Source: Eutrophocola sp963925675 (GTDB taxonomy: Bacteria > Pseudomonadota > Gammaproteobacteria > Pseudomonadales > Pseudohongiellaceae). From it: 64,000 nucleotides of DNA. Both the position numbers and the translations under genes were made by a program. The stretch spans positions 12,158 through 76,157 of the forward strand of contig CAWUSW010000073.1 in the NCBI GenBank assembly GCA_963925675.1. The letters are read 5' to 3'. Position 1 is the first letter of the stretch. Every line of letters starts with the position of its first letter. Below, in pieces: positions 25,187-33,669 of the stretch. The notes beneath the pieces were generated by a model, which saw only the letters and a program-made list of their open reading frames with translations, searched no databases and was not told the origin of the DNA.

Positions 25187-25528
25187 TTATAGCAGGGTTT
25201 TATATTCTGCTTCTTTAAAACCAAGAATCTTTATTTTGCCGGAGATAAGAACAGGCCGTTTAATAATTGAAGGATTATCCTGCATGATGCCAATGGCCTT
25301 TGATTCATTAATATTACTTTTGACACTTTCATCCAGCTTACGCCAGGTAGTGCTGCGCCGGTTAAGCAATGCTTCAAAGCCAAAATCTTTGCACCAAAGC
25401 TGGAGCGTTGCAGCATCAATCCCGGCATTTCTATAATCGTGAAAAGAATAATCGACACCATTGTTTTCAAGCCAGTCTTTGGCTTTCTTGATAGTGTCAC
25501 AGTTACTAATACCGTAAAGCGTTGTCAT
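25187..25528 (-). CDS. yffB: Spx/ArsC-like reductase YffB
   Basis: A 113-residue thioredoxin-fold protein of the ArsC superfamily. The N-terminal SNCDTIKKAK carries the single catalytic-position cysteine (C10). LLNRRSTTWRKLD and the C-terminal IKRPVLISGK with Arg-Pro match YffB, whose physiological reaction is not settled (glutathione-linked thiol chemistry is suggested). It sits between glnD and dapD, the same place as in Pseudomonas genomes. Confidence 0.88.
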   Translation of the reverse strand: MTTLYGISNCDTIKKAKDWLENNGVDYSFHDYRNAGIDAATLQLWCKDFGFEALLNRRSTTWRKLDESVKSNINESKAIGIMQDNPSIIKRPVLISGKIKILGFKEAEYKTLL

Positions 25529-25562
25529 AGATGCTTCCTTTATTGTTAGTCATTCCTGTGAA

Positions 25563-28265
25563 TTAGCGAGCAATTTCTGCATCCAGGCGTTTCTTGATTT
25601 CATCCTGGAGTAATTGCCCGATGTGACCATCCTCGATGGGATTGTTGTCACTGTCGGTGATAAAAAACACATCTTCTACATTTTCACCAAGCGTGGTGAT
25701 CTTCGCATTGTGTAAGGTGATATTCATTTCAACAAAAATACCGGCGACTTTTGCCAGCAGGCCTGGCCGGTCAGGACATAATACTTCCAAAACGGAGTGG
25801 GGAGTATGTTGATGATTGCTCAGTGTAGTTTCGGTACTGCTGGTAAATTGCCGGTGCGCTCTGGAAGCGCGTTGTTTCTCAGCAGGTTTAATAGCTGAGG
25901 AGGAGCTGACATAGTCGTTAAGTGTTTTATTGATTTCTTCCATACGCTGAGGATTTTTTCCGATGGGCTGACCATTGCTTTCAAGCACCATAAAAGAGGT
26001 CATGGAAAAATCGCTGTCAGTGGTATAGATGCGAGCATCCTGAATATTTAAATTCAAACGATCCAGAGCCGTAGCAATATTGGCAAACAGAAAGTGTGAA
26101 TTTTGTTTATAAATAAAAATCTGGGTAGCTCCTTCATTGCGATTCTCTGTGTTGTTCTTGATAAGAATGAGCGGGTCGACATTACTTTTATGACTGGCGA
26201 TAGCGACAGTTTGCCAGGCAATATCTTTTGGTTTTTCGTGTAGAAAATAATCTTCGCTGGGACTGTTCCATACATCCCTGGCTTGCTTGCCAGAAAATCC
26301 TGAAGATTCCAGTAATTCAATCGCTGCAAGCTGGTTTTCCTTGATCAGTTCAGCTTTGCCCACGGTATCTTCCAGTCCCTGACTGAGCGCACGCTTGGTT
26401 AGCTGATACAGGCTTCTTAAAAGAGAAGCGCGCCAGGTATTCCAGAGAGTTGAATTGGTGCCGTTGATGTCGGCAACCGTGAGCACGTACAGGTAATCAA
26501 GTCTGGTTTGGTCGCCAACATTGAGGGCAAATTTTTTCACTACTTCGGGATCCTGAATATCTTCACGTTGGGCAACACTGGACATAGTGAGGTGATGCTC
26601 TACCAGCCAGCCGACGAGGTCAGTATCCCATTTTCCAAGGCGATGTCTGCGGCAAAACGATTCTGCATCTTTTCTACCCAGAACGGAATGGTCACCGCCG
26701 CGCCCTTTGGCAATATCATGGTAAAGCCCGACGATATAGAGTAATTCAATTTTAGGCAGTCGATGAAACAAGGCAGCAGCAACTGGAAAATTTTCTTCAG
26801 CGAGAGGCAGTCTGAAGCGACGCATGTTTTCCATCACCTGAAGAGTGTGATCATCTACGGTATAGATGTGGAACAGGTCGTGTTGCATCTGGCCGATAAT
26901 GCGCCCAAATTCAGGCAGGTATGCAGCGAGAATCCTGTAGCGTTTCATTTGCCGAAGGCGTCCTACCATCAGGTAAGGCGAGCGCAGGAGCTCCATAAAC
27001 ATGGAGATATTGCGTATATCACGTCGGTATTCATTATCAATCAGATGACGACTATTTCTTATCAGCCTGATTGTTTTTGCACGAATGCCTAAATTATTTT
27101 TGTTTTGAGCCAGCAGCACAAAAATTTCAATCAGAGCAAAAGGGGTTCTTTCGAAAACTCTTTTATTGGTGACTTCAATGTAGTTATTTCTGATCTGGAA
27201 GCGATTATTGATTGGCTTTATTTTGGCTCTTTCCTTTGAGCGTATTATTTCCTCGTCAAATAATTGCAGCAATACATCATTGAGCTCTCGAAGCGTCTGG
27301 ACATTGCGGTAATACTCTTTCATCAGCTTTTCTATGGCGAGGCTACTCTTGTCATCCTTGTAGCCAAAGATTTCTGCCAGAGTTCGCTGATGCTCAAACA
27401 ATAACCTGTCTTCCCTGCGACCATTGATCATGTGCAGGCCGTATCGAACCTTCCAAAGAAAATCTCTTCCCTTGATCAGGTCCTTGTATTCATTTTCTTC
27501 AAGAAAATTTCGTTCCACCAGATCAAGGAAGTCAGATGCGCCGAAATGGCGTTTTGATATCCAGCCAATAGTCTGAATATCACGGAGTCCGCCTGGGGCT
27601 TCTTTCAGGTTTGGTTCCAGTGCGTATTCGACATCATTCTGTTTTCGGTGGCGGTTGATTTGTTCTTCTTTTTTTGCTTTAAAAAATTTTTCGGGTTTCC
27701 AGACTTTTTTTCTGTCAATTTGAGATATCACTGTGTCGAGTAATTCGGGATTACCAAACAGAGTTCTGGATTCTATAAGGGCCGTTGCAACGGTAATGTC
27801 GCGCGCGGCTTCCTGTTGATTTTCTTTGATAGAGCGAACACTTTGTCCAATTTCCAGATCGATGTCCCAGAGAAATGTCAGGAAATGTTCAATATCGGTT
27901 TTATATTTTGCCTTGTCATCTTTTGCCAGCAGTATCTGAATATCAATATCAGAATAGGGGTGTAATTCCGCTCTGCCATAGCCACCTACAGCAATCAGGC
28001 TGATGTCGTTTGCGTCTTTCCAGTCATATTGTTCCCAGGCAAAACGTAATAGCTGGTCAATAAACCAGGCTTGATCCTGAATAATCTCTTCAATATTTTT
28101 TTTCTGCGCAAAGTTCTCGTCAAGAATGACACGAGCGTTTTTTACCGCTTCCCGATAGCAGGTAATTGGTGAACTGCTGCTGACCAGATTTTTGCTGAAT
28201 TCTGCAAAATTGAAAAGTTTTTTTCGGGTTCGAGTAAGAGGAGTCTTCTGCGTCGCTGTATCCAA
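25563..28265 (-). CDS. glnD: Bifunctional [protein-PII] uridylyltransferase/uridylyl-removing enzyme
   Basis: GlnD senses glutamine and uridylylates or deuridylylates PII proteins, controlling nitrogen assimilation. Its 900 residues show the nucleotidyltransferase motif GGYGRAELHPYSDIDIQIL (about 93-111), a central HD phosphohydrolase domain with LYHDIAKGRGGDHS, and two C-terminal ACT domains (the second begins near HSVLEVLCPDRPGLLAKVAG). The start is a TTG at 28265, two bases after the map stop; GGAAG lies 12 bases upstream and no nearby ATG fits, so translation probably couples to map. Confidence 0.95.
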   Translation of the reverse strand: MDTATQKTPLTRTRKKLFNFAEFSKNLVSSSSPITCYREAVKNARVILDENFAQKKNIEEIIQDQAWFIDQLLRFAWEQYDWKDANDISLIAVGGYGRAELHPYSDIDIQILLAKDDKAKYKTDIEHFLTFLWDIDLEIGQSVRSIKENQQEAARDITVATALIESRTLFGNPELLDTVISQIDRKKVWKPEKFFKAKKEEQINRHRKQNDVEYALEPNLKEAPGGLRDIQTIGWISKRHFGASDFLDLVERNFLEENEYKDLIKGRDFLWKVRYGLHMINGRREDRLLFEHQRTLAEIFGYKDDKSSLAIEKLMKEYYRNVQTLRELNDVLLQLFDEEIIRSKERAKIKPINNRFQIRNNYIEVTNKRVFERTPFALIEIFVLLAQNKNNLGIRAKTIRLIRNSRHLIDNEYRRDIRNISMFMELLRSPYLMVGRLRQMKRYRILAAYLPEFGRIIGQMQHDLFHIYTVDDHTLQVMENMRRFRLPLAEENFPVAAALFHRLPKIELLYIVGLYHDIAKGRGGDHSVLGRKDAESFCRRHRLGKWDTDLVGWLVEHHLTMSSVAQREDIQDPEVVKKFALNVGDQTRLDYLYVLTVADINGTNSTLWNTWRASLLRSLYQLTKRALSQGLEDTVGKAELIKENQLAAIELLESSGFSGKQARDVWNSPSEDYFLHEKPKDIAWQTVAIASHKSNVDPLILIKNNTENRNEGATQIFIYKQNSHFLFANIATALDRLNLNIQDARIYTTDSDFSMTSFMVLESNGQPIGKNPQRMEEINKTLNDYVSSSSAIKPAEKQRASRAHRQFTSSTETTLSNHQHTPHSVLEVLCPDRPGLLAKVAGIFVEMNITLHNAKITTLGENVEDVFFITDSDNNPIEDGHIGQLLQDEIKKRLDAEIAR

Positions 28266-28266
28266 T

Positions 28267-29040
28267 TTAAAACTGCTCTTCCTTGCGGCGTGTTAAAACC
28301 TCGCAGCCATCCGGAGTTACTGCGAGTGTGTGCTCCCACTGGGCTGAAAGACGACGGTCTCTTGTTGTTACTGTCCAGCCATCTTTGCGGGAGAGTTTGG
28401 CATGTCTGGTGCCGGCATTGATCATGGGCTCAATAGTAAAAGTCATTCCTTCTTGAATTTTTAAGCCTGAATTGGGACTGCCATAGTGAAGTACCTGTGG
28501 CTCTTCATGAAATATACGCCCGATACCATGTCCGCAATATTCCCTGACGACCGAATAGTGATTGGACTCTGCATACTGCTGTATGACATGGCCAATATCT
28601 CCCAGTGTGATTCCCGGGCGTACAATATCAATCGCCTTGTAAAGACATTCCTGGGTAATTCTCACCAGTTTTTCGGCATGAGGGGCGACATCGCCGATCA
28701 GGAACATCTTGCTGGTGTCCCCATGAAGACCATCTTTAATGACGGTAATATCAATATTAATGATGTCTCCCTGCTTGAGTAACTGAGTATCACTGGGTAT
28801 GCCATGACAAATGACATAATTGACTGAGGTGCAGATGGATTTAGGAAAACCATTGTAGTTTAGTGGCGCAGGGATCGCCTGTTGCACATTGACTATATAG
28901 TCATGGCATATCCGATCGAGCTCCCCGGTACTGATTCCGGGAGCCACGTGGGGTTCTATCATTTCCAGCACTTCAGCCGCGAGCCGGCCAGCTTCGCGCA
29001 TAAGGACAATTTCTTCAGCAGTTTTGATTGTTACAGGCAT
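28267..29040 (-). CDS. map: Type I methionine aminopeptidase
   Basis: Removes the initiator methionine from nascent proteins; cytosolic, 257 residues. Metal ligands appear in INIDITVIKDGLHGDTSKMF (two Asp), GHGIGRIFHEEPQVLHYG (His), and MTFTIEPMINAG (Glu), with the final Glu in SAQWEHTLAVT. The substrate histidine is in ICHGIPSD. It is the first gene of the leftward map-glnD-yffB-dapD-dapE run and is divergent from rpsB, an arrangement conserved across gammaproteobacteria. Confidence 0.97.
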   Translation of the reverse strand: MPVTIKTAEEIVLMREAGRLAAEVLEMIEPHVAPGISTGELDRICHDYIVNVQQAIPAPLNYNGFPKSICTSVNYVICHGIPSDTQLLKQGDIINIDITVIKDGLHGDTSKMFLIGDVAPHAEKLVRITQECLYKAIDIVRPGITLGDIGHVIQQYAESNHYSVVREYCGHGIGRIFHEEPQVLHYGSPNSGLKIQEGMTFTIEPMINAGTRHAKLSRKDGWTVTTRDRRLSAQWEHTLAVTPDGCEVLTRRKEEQF

Positions 29041-29209
29041 GATGAGTATGGGGCAAAAAACCGCTATTTTATTTGAAAGGGAGGCACAAAGGAATTAACC
29101 ATTGAGATTAGAGGGCACTTTAAGCGATATATTTTTTCTGCTGGCCTGGTCGGGAAGAACTTTGCTATCAAATTGAACGACTTAGACTGCTGGATATTGA
29201 GAGATAATC

Positions 29210-29238
29210 TTTAAGTTGCCCGACCTTTATGGTATAAA
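29210..29238 (+). promoter_or_regulatory. Promoter of the rpsB operon
   Basis: An extended -10 element, TGG followed by TATAAA (29230-29238), lies 17 bases after a weak -35 (TTTAAG, 29210-29215). The following GCCGCAC is a GC-rich discriminator, typical of ribosomal promoters under stringent control. Predicted transcription start is near 29245. Confidence 0.6.
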
Positions 29239-29363
29239 GCCGCACGTTTTTCCCAGATGGGAGAGGCTTGAGCAGGATAATCCTGTCAATTTAACTAAAC
29301 TAAAACTGTCACACATACATCAACACTTTGAACCGGGTGCCACAAATCTGTTAACTATCAATT

Positions 29364-29399
29364 AGTTATCAAATAGTTATCAAATAGTTGCTATTTGAT
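29364..29399 (+). promoter_or_regulatory. Duplicated pairing arm and hairpin in the rpsB leader
   Basis: AGTTATCAAAT occurs twice in tandem (29364-29374 and 29375-29385). Each copy contains part of ATCAAATAG (29368-29376 and 29379-29387), and both can pair with the single CTATTTGAT at 29391-29399. The near copy gives a 9-base stem with a three-base loop; the far copy gives an alternative hairpin. It lies about 50 bases upstream of the rpsB Shine-Dalgarno. Confidence 0.65.
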
Positions 29400-29459
29400 T
29401 ACCAGCAGATTGCAGGTTGGTTTCGAAGGATGTATGGAGGCTTAACCCAAGGACATAAT

Positions 29460-30551
29460 ATGACCTCTGTAAGCATGAAAGAAATGTTGCAGGCTGGTGT
29501 GCATTTTGGACACCAAAGCCGCTACTGGAACCCGAAAATGGATCAATATATTTTTGGGGCTCGCAATAAAATCCATATCATCAATCTTGAACACACCTTG
29601 CCAGCACTTAATCAGGCCCTTGATCAGGTTCGACGCATGGCAGAGCGCAAGCAAAAAGTACTTTTTGTAGGTACCAAGCGCGCGGCAAGCAAAATCATAA
29701 AAGCTGAAGCCACTCGTGCTTCCATGCCCTATGTAGATAACCGCTGGCCGGGCGGTATGTTAACTAATTATAAAACCATCCGTGCTTCCGTTAAAAAATT
29801 GAAAGACCTCGAAATTCAGTCTACGGATGGCACCTTTGAAAGGTTGACCAAAAAAGAAGCACTGATGCGTCGCCGTGCACAGGAAAAACTGGAAAAAAGC
29901 ATCGGCGGTATTAAAGATATGGGCGGTTTGCCAGATGTACTTTTCGTAATCGATGTGGATCATGAGCGTATTGCCATCACTGAAGCGAATAAACTGGGTA
30001 TTCCCGTTATAGGTATTGTGGACACCAACAGCAATCCAGATGGCATTGATGTTGTTATCCCGGGAAATGACGACGCCATTCGTGCTATTAGTCTTTATGT
30101 CACTGCTTTGGCAGATGCCTGTATAGAAGGCCATGGTAAAGCGTTATCGGATGCACAAGCGAAGAAAGGCGAATTCGTTGAATTAGACGAAAATGATGCT
30201 GATTCGAAAATCAAGGTAAAAGGTAAAGCCAAAACTACGGCTAAAGTGGAAGAAAAGGCTGATGAAACTGCAGAAAAGCATGAAGCAGTAGCAGACGTCG
30301 CTGAACCACAAGCTGCAGAAGTAAAAGCAGAAGCTGTTGAGGAAAGCGCGGCAAAAGCCGAAGAGCCTGCAACTGAAGCAGAAGAGCCTGCAACTGAAGC
30401 GAAAGAAAAAGCTGCACCCAAGGCTAAAGCCAAAGCTGAGCCTAAAGAAAAAGCGGCGCCTAAAGCCAAAGCGAAAGCTAAAGCTAAAGCTGAACCAAAA
30501 GCTGAAGCGAAAACCAAAGCCAAGGCCAAGGCAAAAGCAAAAGCTGAATAG
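29460..30551 (+). CDS. rpsB: 30S ribosomal protein S2 with long Ala/Lys/Glu-rich C-terminal extension
   Basis: S2 of the small subunit, 363 residues from ATG 29460 (AAGGA seven bases upstream; the frame is open from 29388, but S2 begins MTSVSMKEMLQAGVHFGHQ). Residues 1 to about 240 are a normal S2 (WNPKMDQYIFGARNKIHII, RWPGGMLTNYKTI, GIPVIGIVDTNSNPDGID). From about residue 245 a tail of about 118 residues follows, low in complexity, with repeats of AEEPAT and AKAKAEPK, acidic first and basic at the end. E. coli S2 has 241 residues in total. First gene of the rpsB-tsf-pyrH-frr group. Confidence 0.96.
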   Translation: MTSVSMKEMLQAGVHFGHQSRYWNPKMDQYIFGARNKIHIINLEHTLPALNQALDQVRRMAERKQKVLFVGTKRAASKIIKAEATRASMPYVDNRWPGGMLTNYKTIRASVKKLKDLEIQSTDGTFERLTKKEALMRRRAQEKLEKSIGGIKDMGGLPDVLFVIDVDHERIAITEANKLGIPVIGIVDTNSNPDGIDVVIPGNDDAIRAISLYVTALADACIEGHGKALSDAQAKKGEFVELDENDADSKIKVKGKAKTTAKVEEKADETAEKHEAVADVAEPQAAEVKAEAVEESAAKAEEPATEAEEPATEAKEKAAPKAKAKAEPKEKAAPKAKAKAKAKAEPKAEAKTKAKAKAKAKAE

Positions 30552-30580
30552 CTCAGCTGGCAGCTAAGCGGCGGATTAAT

Positions 30581-30608
30581 CCAGGAGATGCACTAATCGG
30601 TCTCCTGG
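30581..30608 (+). other. rpsB-tsf intergenic hairpin
   Basis: CCAGGAGA (30581-30588) and TCTCCTGG (30601-30608) are perfect reverse complements around a 12-base loop. No U-run follows, so it is not a standard terminator. It could be an attenuator, an RNase processing site or a stabiliser that adjusts tsf relative to rpsB. Confidence 0.65.
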
Positions 30609-30642
30609 AAAACAATTTCAGGTATATGTGAGGGAGCCAATT

Positions 30643-31515
30643 ATGGCGGAAATTACAACTTTATTAGTTAAAGAATTACGTGAACGTACCGGTTTGGGCA
30701 TGATGGATTGCAAAAAAGCTCTCCAGGCTGCACAAGGCGATATCGAGAAAGCCATTGAGGATTTGCGCAAGGACAGTGGTCTGAAGGCAGCGAAAAAAGC
30801 CGGTAGAATTGCAGCAGAAGGCCTTGTGTTGACAAAAATTTCTGATGATGGCTCTTATGGCGTGATGGTTGAAGTAAATAGTGAAACCGATTTTGCTGCT
30901 CGAGAAGAAAACTTTGTCGATTTTGCTGATACTGTTCTGGAAACGGTATTTTCGAAAAAAGAGACCGATATTGATTCATTACTGGCATCCGGTCTTGAGC
31001 AATCCAGGCTTGCGCTGGTACAGAAAATCGGTGAAAACATTGGTGTACGACGAGCTGTTATGCAGGAAATAGAGGGCGCAACAGTTGGTTCATATGTACA
31101 TTCAAATAACAAAATTGCGGTCCTGGTTACTCTGCGAGGCGGAGATGAAGACCTGGCAAGAGACGTGGCAATGCACGTTGCTGCAGTAAGCCCGCTGGTG
31201 GTTACAGCTGAAGATGTACCCGCTGAAGTATTGAGCAAGGAAAGTGAAATATATACGGCTCAAGCGGCTGAAAGTGGCAAGCCTGCGGATATTGTTGAAA
31301 AAATGGTCAGTGGCCGACTCAGAAAGTTTGTAGAGGAAGTGAGTCTTCTGGAGCAAGCCTTTGTTAAAGATCCTGATATTAAAATTGGCAAGCTTGTTAA
31401 AGATGCTGGTGCAGAAGTGCTTTCTTTTGTGCGCTTTGAAGTAGGTGAAGGCATCGAAAAGAAAGAAGAAGATTTTGCCGCAGAAGTGGCAGCGCAATTG
31501 CAGCGAAAAGACTAG
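30643..31515 (+). CDS. tsf: Elongation factor Ts
   Basis: Nucleotide exchange factor for EF-Tu, 290 residues, cytosolic. Start is ATG 30643 (GAGGGAG upstream and the family N-terminus MAEITTLLVKELRERTGLGM); the frame is open five codons further. The UBA-like N-terminal domain includes MMDCKKALQAAQGDIEKAIE, and the core has EVNSETDFAAREENFVDFA, the TDFVA-type EF-Tu contact. The C-terminal module includes FVKDPDIKIGKLVKDAG. Second gene of the rpsB operon. Confidence 0.97.
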   Translation: MAEITTLLVKELRERTGLGMMDCKKALQAAQGDIEKAIEDLRKDSGLKAAKKAGRIAAEGLVLTKISDDGSYGVMVEVNSETDFAAREENFVDFADTVLETVFSKKETDIDSLLASGLEQSRLALVQKIGENIGVRRAVMQEIEGATVGSYVHSNNKIAVLVTLRGGDEDLARDVAMHVAAVSPLVVTAEDVPAEVLSKESEIYTAQAAESGKPADIVEKMVSGRLRKFVEEVSLLEQAFVKDPDIKIGKLVKDAGAEVLSFVRFEVGEGIEKKEEDFAAEVAAQLQRKD

Positions 31516-31587
31516 GAAGCTTCATTCGACCAAGGCAGCAATACTGAATAACGGCAACCAATAATAAGATCAACCGGGGCTTTACCA

Positions 31588-32316
31588 ATGGGAACAAAAA
31601 TCCGCAAGTATGACAGGATACTGTTAAAGCTAAGTGGTGAGGCTCTTACAGGTAATGCCGATTTTGGTATTGACCCAAAAGTTCTCGACAGGATGGCCAT
31701 GGAAATTGGTCAGTTGGTAGAGATTGGCGTGCAGGTAGGTCTTGTGATTGGCGGTGGCAACCTGTTTCGTGGCGCTGCATTAAGTGCAGCGGGCATGGAA
31801 AGGGTTACCGGCGACCATATGGGAATGCTCGCAACAGTGATGAATGGACTGGCGATGCGTGATGCGCTGGAACGCGCCGGCATTTCTACAAGAGTAATGT
31901 CAGCCATTCCCATGAGTGGTGTTGTAGAACATTATGATCGACGCACGGCTATCCGCCATCTCGAGGCTGGTGATGTGGTGATTTTCTCAGCCGGCACAGG
32001 TAATCCATTTTTTACTACTGATTCAGCCGCTTGTTTACGCGGTATCGAAATCAATGCAGATCTGGTCCTTAAAGCAACTAAAGTAGATGGTGTATATTCT
32101 GCTGATCCGGTGATAGACCCCAATGCACAAAAGTATGATCGCCTTACTTTTGATGAAGTACTGGATAAAAAACTTGGCGTAATGGACCTGACGGCAATAT
32201 GCCTGAGTCGCGATCACAATCTGCCAGTACGGGTTTTTGATATGAATAAAGCGGAAGCACTGTTTAGTATTATAGTGGGTAAAGAAGAAGGTACCTTGAT
32301 AGAGAGGGGAGAATAA
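31588..32316 (+). CDS. pyrH: UMP kinase
   Basis: Hexameric bacterial UMP kinase that makes UDP for nucleic acid and peptidoglycan synthesis, 242 residues, amino-acid-kinase fold. Landmarks are LKLSGEALTG near the N-terminus, GLVIGGGNLFRGAAL, TGDHMGMLATVMNGLAM and FSAGTGNPFFTTDSAA, then ATKVDGVYSADP. The ATG lies 72 bases after tsf, and frr begins one base after its stop. Confidence 0.97.
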   Translation: MGTKIRKYDRILLKLSGEALTGNADFGIDPKVLDRMAMEIGQLVEIGVQVGLVIGGGNLFRGAALSAAGMERVTGDHMGMLATVMNGLAMRDALERAGISTRVMSAIPMSGVVEHYDRRTAIRHLEAGDVVIFSAGTGNPFFTTDSAACLRGIEINADLVLKATKVDGVYSADPVIDPNAQKYDRLTFDEVLDKKLGVMDLTAICLSRDHNLPVRVFDMNKAEALFSIIVGKEEGTLIERGE

Positions 32317-32317
32317 G

Positions 32318-32875
32318 ATGATAGAGGACATTATTACTGATGCTGGAGAGCGTATGGAGAAAAGCCTGCACAGTCTGGAGAAAGCTTTTAACAAGATAAG
32401 AACCGGGCGAGCACATCCGGGTATTTTGGACAGTGTGATGGTTCCTTATTACGGTAATGATACTCCGATTCAACAGGTTGCCAATGTTACTATTGAAGAT
32501 TCCAGGACAATTGCAGTAACTCCCTGGGAAAAAAACATGATGTCCGAAATAGAAAGGGCAATCATGAAATCAGACCTTGGGCTTAATCCGTCCAATAATG
32601 GCGATGTAATCAGATTGCCAATGCCAGCTCTGACTGAAGAAACACGTAAGGAATATACGCGACAGGCCAAGCAGGAAGCAGAAAACGGTCGCATTGCTGT
32701 GCGTAATATTCGCCGAGATGCAAATACGCATACCAAGGATCTTTTGAAAGAAAAAGAAATCAGTGAAGATGAAGAAAGAAAAGCTGAGCAGACAATACAG
32801 AAATTAACAGACAGTTATATTGAAAAAATCGATGCAAAATACGCTGAGAAGGAAACAGATCTGTTAACGATCTGA
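32318..32875 (+). CDS. frr: Ribosome recycling factor
   Basis: Works with EF-G to split post-termination ribosomes; 185 residues, the normal length. Recognisable segments are LEKAFNKIRTGRAHPGILD, YYGNDTPIQQVANVTIEDSR and SDLGLNPSNNGDVIRLPMPA, then the long helix with RRDANTHTKDLLKEKEISEDE. It begins one base after pyrH, consistent with coupled translation. Confidence 0.97.
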   Translation: MIEDIITDAGERMEKSLHSLEKAFNKIRTGRAHPGILDSVMVPYYGNDTPIQQVANVTIEDSRTIAVTPWEKNMMSEIERAIMKSDLGLNPSNNGDVIRLPMPALTEETRKEYTRQAKQEAENGRIAVRNIRRDANTHTKDLLKEKEISEDEERKAEQTIQKLTDSYIEKIDAKYAEKETDLLTI

Positions 32876-32895
32876 TTACTGGCATACCATATCAT

Positions 32896-33669
32896 ATGAC
32901 CCCTTCGAAACGAATTTCTTCCAGGGATAACACTAACCGGAAAGAAAACCTGCCCCGTCATATTGCAGTGATTATGGATGGAAATAATCGCTGGTCCAAG
33001 CAACACAAAAAAAATGGTGTCTCCGGTCATCGAGCCGGAGCAATAACTGCCAGAAATCTCGTAGATTCCTGCCTCAAGAAAAAAATAGAAATCCTCACCC
33101 TGTTTGTTTTCAGTAGCGAAAACTGGTTACGCCCGGAAAAAGAAGTAAATAGCCTGATGGCGCTTTTTTTGAATGTGTTACAGAAAAATGAAATTAATAA
33201 ACTTCACAAAAAAAATATCAGGATAAGGTTTATTGGCAGTAGAGAAAGGTTTACCAGTAAACTTCTTAAATTAATGTTGGATGCTGAAGCTCTGACAGAA
33301 AAAAACACCAGCATGACCGTTGTCGTAGCCGCAGATTATGGTGGTCATTGGGATATGACAAACGCCGCTCAATTAATCGCCGAGAAAATAGAGTCGGGGG
33401 AATTAACGTCGAAGGATGTAACTGAAGCGCTAGTTGAGAAACATATTGCTATTGCAGATCTGCCGATGCCTGATTTATGTATCCGCACCGGTGGTGAACA
33501 GAGAATAAGTAATTTTTTGTTATGGCAATTTGCCTATACGGAATTATATTTTACCGATACTTACTGGCCTGATTTTGATGAAGAAGAGTTTGCAAACGCC
33601 TTAAATGATTTTGCAGGTAGACAGCGGCGCTTTGGTAAGGTCAGTGATCAGGTGGAGTCCGCTCAATAA
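32896..33669 (+). CDS. uppS: Undecaprenyl diphosphate synthase
   Basis: cis-prenyltransferase that builds the C55 carrier lipid for peptidoglycan and LPS, 257 residues, cytosolic/membrane-associated. The catalytic Asp is in HIAVIMDGNNRWSK; GHRAGAITARNLVDSC, LTLFVFSSENWLRP and the C-terminal DLCIRTGGEQRISNFLLWQFAYTE (substrate-binding Arg and Ser) are all present. About 10 lysine-rich N-terminal residues precede the core. Its stop overlaps the cdsA start by one base. Confidence 0.96.
   Translation: MTPSKRISSRDNTNRKENLPRHIAVIMDGNNRWSKQHKKNGVSGHRAGAITARNLVDSCLKKKIEILTLFVFSSENWLRPEKEVNSLMALFLNVLQKNEINKLHKKNIRIRFIGSRERFTSKLLKLMLDAEALTEKNTSMTVVVAADYGGHWDMTNAAQLIAEKIESGELTSKDVTEALVEKHIAIADLPMPDLCIRTGGEQRISNFLLWQFAYTELYFTDTYWPDFDEEEFANALNDFAGRQRRFGKVSDQVESAQ

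Larger units (their letters stand above)
29041..29459 (+). other. map-rpsB divergent region and rpsB leader
   Basis: This 419-base gap holds the promoter(s) of map and rpsB and a leader of about 215 bases for rpsB. The part near map (29041-29200) shows no clear signal. The leader contains CAGGA/TCCTG (a five-base hairpin near 29273-29285) and the repeated ATCAAATAG elements described separately. In E. coli the rpsB leader is bound by S2 for autoregulation; whether this leader does the same is inferred. Confidence 0.6.
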
